NCBI GenBank assembly: GCA_905372155.1
Contig: CAJPNZ010000142.1
Coordinates: 1-6,666, forward strand
Length of the DNA: 6,666 bases
From: Propionibacteriaceae bacterium
GTDB taxonomy: Bacteria > Actinomycetota > Actinomycetes > Propionibacteriales > Propionibacteriaceae
Direction: 5' to 3'
The notes beneath the pieces were generated by a model. That model did not search any database and was not told the DNA's origin. It saw only the letters and a list, made by a program, of their open reading frames with translations. The translations under genes were made by a program, and so were the position numbers. Positions 1 to 5,119 of the stretch are shown here, piece by piece (the first letter of the stretch is position 1; each line of letters starts with the position of its first letter).

Positions 1-669
1 AAAAAGGCGAACCCTTCCTCAACCCCTGAAAATACTCAACACGCACAGCCACAGACTTACTCCCCTTGTCTTCCAAACAGGTTTAACGATTTGCCGGGCA
101 TCGATCACTAATTTTCCTCGAAACCAAACGAAACGAGCGCTTGATCTTTCACGTAACTAGCATGGCATCATCCCTGTCTTCTACTCCCCGAAGAAAACCA
201 CATGTCGTAAAGTTACATTAACCCCTCTTGCGAGTATGAAGATCGCTCCCCTGAGCCACTCAGAAACCTCGCGAAAGATTTCTATTTTGCTACACCCCCA
301 TTTCTGATGATTGACATCTCACTTGACCCCAACCCTAGCATGGGTCGAAATCGTAGCAACAGCCCCTAAAGGACAGGATTGCTAGCCAAAAGTTACTCCA
401 TCGAGCAAACCTCACGGAGCACCATCCACAACACACCCGGATGCCTTTCCATTCAGTTTCACGTCTTCACAACAACATACTCTACATGCTCATGTCAACC
501 CCCACGAGGCCACCAAGCCCAACTCACCCCGGAATCACTCATGATTCACGGAGGATTCCCGCCCACTTCGTCCCATCCACCGTGATTTATCCACGGCCCT
601 TAACAAACAAGCACCAGCCAAAAAAATCTTCCTGACTAGGAGCTTCACCGGCAGCTACGCATCTTTTCA

Positions 670-699
670 TTGAACTTTCATCAAATAGATTTCGATAAT
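670..699 (+). promoter_or_regulatory. Candidate sigma-70-type promoter
   Basis: TTGAAC at 670-675 (4 of 6 matches to TTGACA) is followed after 18 bases by GATAAT at 694-699 (5 of 6 matches to TATAAT), inside the most AT-rich patch of the window. A transcript would start near 706, run through the hairpin at 836-874 and head towards the repeat at 1129. No plausible ribosome binding site or gene follows, so if real it would make a non-coding RNA. AT-rich sequence yields such matches by chance, so this is only a candidate. Confidence 0.3.
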
Positions 700-835
700 C
701 AAACTTTCAATTAACCTGGCGATCGATTCTTCATCACACGGCGCGGTCATGACGGCGGGACATCACCTCCTACCCCCAAGGCAACTGTTCAATTAACCAT
801 GAAACACACGCATGCACCTTCACACTCGTTAACTA

Positions 836-874
836 ACCAAAGGCATTGCAACGCAATGGCACCAGCCCTTTGGT
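836..874. other. Stacked stem-loop, possible structured RNA or operator
   Basis: ACCAAAGG (836-843) pairs perfectly with CCTTTGGT (867-874). Directly on top of it CATTGC (844-849) pairs with GCAATG (853-858) around the loop AAC. The only unpaired part is the eight bases 859-866 on the 3' side. This gives 14 base pairs in two contiguous helices within 39 bases, in a region with no gene. There is no T-run on either side, so it does not look like an intrinsic terminator. It may be part of a small RNA or a protein-binding dyad; the sequence does not tell which. Confidence 0.4.
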
Positions 875-1003
875 CAAGGCAAACAGTTGCTAGCGCGACG
901 GATCTGGCACTGCACGTCCCGGCCACCACTACGGCAATATCGGCAACGCGGCATGGCAATTCGCCCCATCAAGCACGCCAAAAGCCTCGCCACACGCCCG
1001 AGA

Positions 1004-1031
1004 ATTATATCGAATTTACATACGTTTTTAA
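1004..1031 (-). promoter_or_regulatory. Candidate minus-strand promoter
   Basis: On the minus strand a perfect TATAAT occupies 1009-1004. TTAAAA lies 16 bases upstream at 1031-1026 and matches 4 of 6 bases of TTGACA. Transcription would start near 997 and run leftward through the hairpin at 836-874, opposite to the + candidate at 670-699. No start codon with a Shine-Dalgarno sequence and a sizeable frame follows. Support is motif similarity only. Confidence 0.3.
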
Positions 1032-1094
1032 TTGGTCTCGCTCGCACATGGATGCTGGTTCGACAACACTTCGACAACTTCCCTGCGGGGTCGG

Positions 1095-1129
1095 AGGGCG
1101 TGTGGTCGGGCCCCGAACACGGTCGCCCT
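1095..1129. other. GC-rich interrupted hairpin next to the repeat
   Basis: AGGGC (1095-1099) pairs with GCCCT (1125-1129), GTGT (1100-1103) with ACAC (1117-1120), and TCGGG (1106-1110) with CCCGA (1112-1116). The bulges are GG at 1104-1105 and GGTC at 1121-1124. It abuts the left edge of the first repeat and lies about 240 bases past the response-regulator stop. It could help end that transcript, but no T-run follows on either strand, so a terminator role is unproven. Confidence 0.3.
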
Positions 1130-1239
1130 GGTTTCGACACGCCCTGCTCGCTGACGCTCGCAGGTCGGCTCAACCAACTTCCACCCCCACAAGCCGGTTG
1201 AGCCGGGGCGCGAGGAACGAGCGACCCGAGTCGAAACCA
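1129..1239. repeat. Full palindromic intergenic repeat (copy A)
   Basis: This is an imperfect inverted repeat. A 48-base left arm (1129-1176) begins TGGTTTCGAC and ends GGCTCAACCA. A 17-base loop follows (1177-1193), then a 46-base right arm (1194-1239) that begins CCGGTTGAGCC and ends GTCGAAACCA. The ends of the arms are perfectly complementary, while the middles carry shorter GCTCG/CGAGC-type words. Copy D at 3613-3723 has the same lengths, an identical loop and nearly identical arms. A repeat of this kind could fold as RNA and act as a bidirectional transcript end, or be a non-autonomous mobile or REP-like element. No transposase and no clear target duplication are visible. Confidence 0.85.
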
Positions 1240-1290
1240 CCCCACACCCGAAAAGCACACCCGACCACAAGTCCCCGGACATCCTTACCG

Positions 1291-1338
1291 TGGTTTCGAC
1301 ACGCCCTGCTCGCTGACGCTCGCAGATCGGCTCAACCA
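1291..1338. repeat. Half repeat, left arm only (copy B)
   Basis: The 48 bases match the left arm of copy A almost exactly, and no right arm follows. It lies between copy A and the response-regulator stop codon, separated from copy A by a 51-base spacer (1240-1290). The inner end reads CAACCAGCTT, as in copy E, where copies A and D read CAACCAACTT. The spacer begins CCCCACACCCG and contains ACCCGACCAC, as does the spacer after copy D, so A plus B and D plus E appear to be the same composite module. Confidence 0.85.
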
Positions 1339-1371
1339 GCTTGGGGATGAGATGGCTTTGGGGACGACCCC

Positions 1372-2037
1372 TCACACCAGGCGGTAGCCCATCCCCCGGA
1401 CTGTTTCGAAGCGTTGTTTGCCCAGTTTGTTGCGCAGGTAGGAGACGTAGACGTCGACGATGTTCGAGCCGGGATCGAAGTCGAAGCCCCACACGTTGCT
1501 GAGGAGCTGCTCACGGCTGAGCACCTGGCCCGGGTTGCGCAGGAACACCTCCGCCAGGGTGAACTCGCGGGCCGACAGGTCCACCCACTGGCCGTCGACC
1601 TGGGCGCGACGGGTGCGGTAGTCCAACACCAGGCCGCGATGTTCCAGGTAGTTCGCGGACGTCCTCGCGGGTTCGGGTTCGGTTCTGAGCCGCAGCCGGA
1701 TCCGGGCCAGCAGCTCCTCGAAGGAGAAGGGTTTCGGCATGTAGTCGTCGGCGCCACCCTCCAGTCCCGCCACCCGGTCGGCCACCGACGAGCGGGCCGT
1801 GAGCATGATCACCGGCGTCGCCACACCCTGCCCGCGGATGCGTTCCAGTACCTCGAACCCGTCGATATCCGGCAGGCCGACGTCCAGGATGATCAACGCA
1901 AAGTCGCCGTGCACCGCCAGCGTGGCCCCCGTCTCGCCGGAGGGTGTGGTCTCGGATGTGAACCCCGCCGACTTCAACCCCTTGGCTATGAACCCTGCGA
2001 TCCTGGGTTCGTCCTCGATGATCAATATGCTGCTCAC
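1372..2037 (-). CDS. OmpR/PhoB-family two-component response regulator
   Basis: This encodes a 221-residue cytoplasmic transcription regulator of the usual family length. The receiver domain (about 3-118) has the acidic pair E8/D9, phospho-acceptor D52 in ILDVGLPD, T80 in LTAR and K102 in PKPF, so it should be phosphorylatable. A winged-helix DNA-binding domain fills about 125-221, with the recognition-helix stretch NIVDVYVSYLRNKLG and the usual ending GMGYRLV. I chose GTG at 2037 because the receiver fold begins exactly there (SSILIIEDE), GAGGGA lies nine bases upstream, and GTG overlaps the kinase stop as GTGA. The in-frame extension to an ATG at 2415 only translates the kinase gene in a wrong frame. 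The partner is surely the upstream kinase. The target genes are not visible, and I do not assign a name such as mprA or tcrA. Confidence 0.95.
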   Translation of the reverse strand: MSSILIIEDEPRIAGFIAKGLKSAGFTSETTPSGETGATLAVHGDFALIILDVGLPDIDGFEVLERIRGQGVATPVIMLTARSSVADRVAGLEGGADDYMPKPFSFEELLARIRLRLRTEPEPARTSANYLEHRGLVLDYRTRRAQVDGQWVDLSAREFTLAEVFLRNPGQVLSREQLLSNVWGFDFDPGSNIVDVYVSYLRNKLGKQRFETVRGMGYRLV

Positions 2038-3536
2038 TGCTGTGGTTCCCTCGGTTCGGATGCGCCCTCCGGGAGTGGCCCGATGGGCGAGGCGTGGGGG
2101 CTCGCGGGATTCATCGGAATCCGCAGGATGAACACCGATCCGCCCTTCGGCACGGATTCGATGTCCAGGTGCCCACCATGGGCCTCCACGATACTGTCGA
2201 CGATGTTGAGCCCCAATCCTGACCCCGGTGCCCGCTGCGCCGCGGCCGCCGTCCGGGCGAACCGTTGCCGCACCGTCTCGGTTTCCTCCGGCGTCATGCC
2301 GATGCCCTGATCGCGCACCCACAGCAGCACCGACGTGTCCTCCACCCGGGATCCGATGTCGATCCGGGTTCCCTCGTCGGAGTATTTGACGGCATTGGCG
2401 GCGAGTTGGAGCCACGCCTGGGTGATTCGCCTCGGATCCAGCACCGCCTGCACCATCGCGACGTGTTCCAGCTGCCAGTCGCGGTTCCCCAGCGCCTTCG
2501 ACTTCTCCAGCACCTGATCGGTCAGCTCGGCGACATCACAGGTGACGGGGGTCACGAAGTCACTCTGGGAGGCCTTCGCGAGCGTGAGGAGGTCGTTGAC
2601 GAGCGCCCCCATGCGGTCTAGCTCATCGATGACGAGTTCCCGGGTCTGGATGACGTCGGCGGGATCGTCGTGATCGATCAGCTCCAGGTGTCCGCGCACC
2701 ACTGTGATGGGGGTGCGCAACTCGTGCCCGACGTCGTCGAGGAGCCGACGCTGCCCCTCGACCGCGCCCTGCACCCGGTCCAGCATCCGGTTGACGGCCT
2801 TCGCCAGAGCGGTCAGGTCGTCGTGGCCGCGCACAGGAACGCGGGTGGTCAGGTCGTGTTCGTCGATCTGGTCGGTGGTCAGCCGGAGCTCCCCGATCGG
2901 TCGCAGGAGCCTGCCAACGACCAGCCACGTGGGGGCGATCAGCAATGCCACCGTCAGCGCCGCCGCCCCCGCGTAGAGCACCATGGACTGCTGCAGCTGG
3001 GCCCTCGCCTGATCCATGTCAATGACGCGCAGCAGGGTGGCGCGGTGGTTGCCGATGATCACGCTCGCCACGAGCACCCTGTAGCTCGTCCTGGACGTCT
3101 GGACGAATTTGATGACGTTGTCGCCCCCCGCCAGGTTGTCCTGAACGGCTGCCAGGAGCTCGGGGTCGTCCTCGGGTTTGATCACGTCCAGGGGGGTGAT
3201 GAACTGGTGCACACCGTCGATGAACCCCGCCTCCCCGGAGTCGTGGCTGATGACGCTGCGGCTCATGAAGGTTTTCAGCACGTTGGGGGCGGAGGTGAAC
3301 GGTTTCCCGGTTTCCGGGTCCACCCCTTTCGTGGCCAGCGCCCTCAATTCGCCCTGCACCCGCTCCAGCTGGTCCTTGGTGATGTCCCAGAGGTGCCGGT
3401 TCTGAAGGATCCCGACGATCGCCCCGGAGATGGTCAGCGCGATCCCGGCCACCAGCACGAGCGCGACCATGAACCTGGCGCGAATCGTCGATCCGCCGCG
3501 ACGCAGAAACCTCCTCATCCCCTCATTCTCGCCCAT
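2034..3536 (-). CDS. Membrane sensor histidine kinase (HAMP, HisKA, HATPase_c)
   Basis: This 500-residue kinase autophosphorylates on histidine and passes phosphate to the regulator encoded next. The order is: basic N-terminus, membrane helix about 22-44, an outside sensor region about 45-184 with no domain I recognise, a second helix about 185-207, HAMP about 208-260, and the dimerisation helix with H271 in GHELRTPI. The ATP-binding domain follows, with N381 in LAANAVKYS (N box), DQGIGM at 409-414 (G1), F426 (F box) and GSGLGL at 438-443 (G2). A 25-residue Pro-rich tail ends the protein. All catalytic motifs are intact. The start at 3536 has AGGGG seven bases upstream; the next Met, residue 7, has a purine run touching the ATG and looks worse. 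The TGA overlaps the regulator start (GTGA), implying translational coupling. The signal sensed is unknown. Confidence 0.94.
   Translation of the reverse strand: MGENEGMRRFLRRGGSTIRARFMVALVLVAGIALTISGAIVGILQNRHLWDITKDQLERVQGELRALATKGVDPETGKPFTSAPNVLKTFMSRSVISHDSGEAGFIDGVHQFITPLDVIKPEDDPELLAAVQDNLAGGDNVIKFVQTSRTSYRVLVASVIIGNHRATLLRVIDMDQARAQLQQSMVLYAGAAALTVALLIAPTWLVVGRLLRPIGELRLTTDQIDEHDLTTRVPVRGHDDLTALAKAVNRMLDRVQGAVEGQRRLLDDVGHELRTPITVVRGHLELIDHDDPADVIQTRELVIDELDRMGALVNDLLTLAKASQSDFVTPVTCDVAELTDQVLEKSKALGNRDWQLEHVAMVQAVLDPRRITQAWLQLAANAVKYSDEGTRIDIGSRVEDTSVLLWVRDQGIGMTPEETETVRQRFARTAAAAQRAPGSGLGLNIVDSIVEAHGGHLDIESVPKGGSVFILRIPMNPASPHASPIGPLPEGASEPREPQQ
2047..2052 (-). promoter_or_regulatory. 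Ribosome binding site of the response regulator
   Basis: GAGGGA on the minus strand lies nine bases before the GTG at 2037, inside the last codons of the kinase gene. It supports the GTG start over the upstream in-frame ATG. Confidence 0.6.
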
Positions 3537-3543
3537 TCATCAT

Positions 3544-3548
3544 CCCCT
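3544..3548 (-). promoter_or_regulatory. Ribosome binding site of the histidine kinase
   Basis: AGGGG on the minus strand lies seven bases before the ATG at 3536 and favours that start over the Met six codons later. It sits only five bases from the degenerate repeat arm that begins at 3554. Confidence 0.6.
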
Positions 3549-3553
3549 GAAAG

Positions 3554-3599
3554 CCGGTCGGGCCGGGTCGCGACGAAAGATCAGTCCGAGTCGAAACCA
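3554..3599. repeat. Degenerate right arm of the palindromic repeat (copy C)
   Basis: Aligned without gaps to the right arm of copy D (3678-3723), 38 of 46 bases match by hand. The outer end GTCGAAACCA is intact and the inner half has diverged. It stands without its own left arm, directly upstream of the histidine kinase ribosome binding site, so it forms most of that gene's proximal leader. Its end GTCGAAACCA (3590-3599) is also complementary to the start of copy D (3613-3622) across a 13-base loop, giving an extra ten-base-pair hairpin. Confidence 0.75.
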
Positions 3600-3612
3600 G
3601 CCCGGGTCACCA

Positions 3613-3723
3613 TGGTTTCGACACGACCAGCTCGCTGACGCTCGCAGGCCGGCTCAACCAACTTCCACCCCCACAAGCCGGTTGAGCCGGGTCGCGAGGA
3701 ACGAGCGACCCGAGTCGAAACCA
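3613..3723. repeat. Full palindromic intergenic repeat (copy D)
   Basis: The geometry is the same as copy A: left arm 3613-3660, 17-base loop 3661-3677 identical to that of copy A, right arm 3678-3723. The right arm carries GGGTCGCGAGG, which pairs better with the CCTCGC-type words of the family than copy A's GGGGCGCGAGG. It lies between ugd and the histidine kinase and could end ugd transcripts or modulate read-through into the kinase gene. Confidence 0.85.
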
Positions 3724-3761
3724 CCCCACACCCGGTAGCCAGAACCCGACCACCCTCACCA

Positions 3762-3787
3762 TGGTTTCAACACGACCGGCTCAACCA
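3762..3787. repeat. Internally deleted left arm (copy E) at the ugd stop
   Basis: This is a left arm with the first 16 and last 10 bases retained (TGGTTTCAACACGACC then GGCTCAACCA). It lacks exactly 22 bases compared with copy D, namely the inner part containing GCTCGCTGACGCTCGC. It ends three bases before the TGA of ugd (3791-3793). It occupies the position that copy B occupies relative to the response-regulator gene. The spacer between copies D and E (3724-3761) resembles the one between A and B. Confidence 0.75.
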
Positions 3788-3790
3788 GCT

Positions 3791-5098
3791 TCACCGTCCC
3801 AGGCCGTGGTAGTTCCAGCCCGAGGCGCGCCAGCGGGCCGGGTCGAGGGCGTTGCGACCGTCGATGATGACGGGGCGGCGCACCCAGGTCGCGACTTCGG
3901 ACGGATCCAGCTGGACGTACTCGGCCCATTCGGTGAGCAGCAGCACCAGGTCGGCGTCCCGCAGGGCCCTTTGCGTGTCGGGTTCCGCGACGAGATCCGG
4001 GTGCCGCCGGGCCGCGGCGTCGAGGGCCTTGGGGTCGGTGATGTTCACCTGCGCGCCGAGCTTGTGCAGGCGGTGGGCGATGTCGAGGGCGGGCGAGTCG
4101 CGAATATCGTCGCTGTTGGGTTTGAACGCCGCCCCGAGCACGGTGACCCTCGACCCGGGAAGCTGGTCGCCGAGGCTGCGCAGGGCCAGGTCGACCACCC
4201 GGTCGCGGCGGCGCTGGTTGATGGCGTCCACCTCGCGCAGGAAGGAGACGGCGTCGTGGACGCCGAGTTCCTGGGCACGAGCGACGAAGGCGCGGATGTC
4301 CTTGGGCAGGCAGCCGCCGCCGAACCCCACCCCGGCCCCCAGGAATCGCCGGCCGATGCGGTCGTCGTGTCCGAGGGCGTCCGCCAGGGCGGTGACGTCG
4401 CCGCCGGTGGCCTCGCACAGCTCCGCCATCGCGTTGATGAAGCTGATCTTGGTGGCCAGGAACGAGTTGGCGGCCACCTTCACCAGTTCCGCCGTCGCGT
4501 AGTCGGTGACGATCTGCGGGATGCCGTCGGCCAGCAGCCGGGCGTAGGCCTCGTCGAGCCGGGCGCGTCCCAGCTCCGCGCGTGCGGGGTCGGCGGGCAG
4601 ACCGTAGACGATGCGGTCGGGGTGAAGGGTGTCGGCGACGGCGAATCCCTCGCGCAGGAACTCGGGATTCCACACCAGGGCGATGTCCCGTTCCGCGAGC
4701 CGGTCGGCGAGTCGCGTGGCGGTACCGACGGGGACGGTGGACTTGCCCACCACCACCGACCCGGGTGCCGCCCCGGCCAGCAGGGTGGTGATGGCGGCGT
4801 CGACGTAGCTGAGGTCCGCGGCCCCGGTCCCGGACTGGGGGGTGCCGACGGCGATGAAGTGCAGGTCCACGTCGGCCAGGTCGTCGCCGGGGGTGGTGGT
4901 GAATCGCAGTCTGCCGGTGTCGAGGACCCGGGTGAGCAGCTCCTCGAAACCGGGTTCGTAGAACGGCGTCCGGCCCGCTGACAGCGCCGCGACCTTGGCG
5001 TGGTCGACGTCGATGCCGAGCACGTCGTGTCCGAGTTCGGCCATGCAGGCGGCGTGGACCGCTCCCAGGTATCCGCAACCGACAACCGAGATCTTCAT
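3791..5098 (-). CDS. ugd: UDP-glucose 6-dehydrogenase
   Basis: This 435-residue enzyme oxidises UDP-glucose to UDP-glucuronate with two NAD+, in the cytoplasm, feeding polysaccharide, teichuronic acid or uronate-containing glycan synthesis. The N-terminal Rossmann fold starts at residue 1 (VVGCGYLG, G7/G9/G12). Family active-site residues are all visible: T121 in KSTVP, E146 and E150 in NPEFLREG, K207 and N211 in ELVKVAANSF, catalytic C263 and D267 in GGGCLPKD. The C-terminal UDP-binding domain has GAAFKPNSDDIRDSP at 322-336 and ends at a normal length. AGGAG lies six bases before the ATG. It starts 21 bases after the preceding phosphotransferase, so the genes are probably co-transcribed. A related UDP- or GDP-sugar dehydrogenase specificity cannot be excluded, but residue spacing fits the bacterial UDP-glucose enzymes best. 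Confidence 0.92.
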   Translation of the reverse strand: MKISVVGCGYLGAVHAACMAELGHDVLGIDVDHAKVAALSAGRTPFYEPGFEELLTRVLDTGRLRFTTTPGDDLADVDLHFIAVGTPQSGTGAADLSYVDAAITTLLAGAAPGSVVVGKSTVPVGTATRLADRLAERDIALVWNPEFLREGFAVADTLHPDRIVYGLPADPARAELGRARLDEAYARLLADGIPQIVTDYATAELVKVAANSFLATKISFINAMAELCEATGGDVTALADALGHDDRIGRRFLGAGVGFGGGCLPKDIRAFVARAQELGVHDAVSFLREVDAINQRRRDRVVDLALRSLGDQLPGSRVTVLGAAFKPNSDDIRDSPALDIAHRLHKLGAQVNITDPKALDAAARRHPDLVAEPDTQRALRDADLVLLLTEWAEYVQLDPSEVATWVRRPVIIDGRNALDPARWRASGWNYHGLGR

Positions 5099-5119
5099 GG
5101 GTTTCTCCTGTTCAAGAGT

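Larger units (their letters stand above)
1..1094. other. Gene-free, C-rich, low-GC intergenic region
   Basis: I see no credible coding sequence here on either strand. The few open frames are short, have no Shine-Dalgarno sequence and give low-complexity Pro/Ser/Thr/His-rich translations that match no family I know. Over 1-660 I counted roughly 103 G against 222 C on the + strand, about 49% GC, whereas the genes to the right are clearly GC-rich and far less skewed. The lowest-GC patch is about 661-716. Recurrent TTAAC-type words occur, including an exact TCAATTAACC at 707-716 and 789-798. Two candidate promoters and a stacked hairpin are listed separately. The region lies downstream of the response regulator; what lies to its left is unknown. 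Confidence 0.7.

Noticed and set aside
311..341. Perfect TTGACA at 311-316 as a + promoter
   Set aside because: The best -10 candidate (TAGCAT at 336-341) matches 4 of 6 at a 19-base spacing, which is too weak to call.
587..595. TTATCCACG, one mismatch from a DnaA box, near a five-base-pair hairpin (580-584/592-596)
   Set aside because: It is a single good match only; no cluster of boxes and no dnaA, dnaN or rep gene nearby, so no origin is called.
379..635. Two overlapping short + frames (379-585 and 441-635)
   Set aside because: No Shine-Dalgarno sequence, low-complexity Pro/Ser/Thr/His-rich products explained by the C-rich base composition, and no family resemblance.
1001..1030. AT-rich stretch considered as a dif/Xer site
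   Set aside because: It lacks the two 11-base half-sites with the six-base centre; it is better explained as a possible minus-strand promoter.
874..1260. 128-codon minus frame
   Set aside because: It reads repeat A and the hairpin region; no domain, no credible start.
799..1350. 183-codon + frame covering the repeats
   Set aside because: Its C-terminal half is a translation of the palindromic repeats A and B (the same peptide appears twice), and the ATG at 799 has no ribosome binding site.
1414..2310. 298-codon + frame opposite the two-component genes
   Set aside because: It is an antisense shadow of the response regulator and kinase, whose minus-strand products have complete catalytic motifs.
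2038..2415. Upstream in-frame extension of the response regulator to an ATG at 2415
   Set aside because: It only re-reads kinase codons in another frame; the receiver domain starts at GTG 2037 with a ribosome binding site.
1129..3787. Repeats considered as a CRISPR array or an insertion sequence
   Set aside because: The units are palindromic, few and irregularly spaced, with related spacers, no cas genes and no transposase.
3761..4981. 406-codon + frame opposite ugd
   Set aside because: It is a high-GC antisense shadow; the minus-strand reading is a full-length dehydrogenase with all active-site residues.
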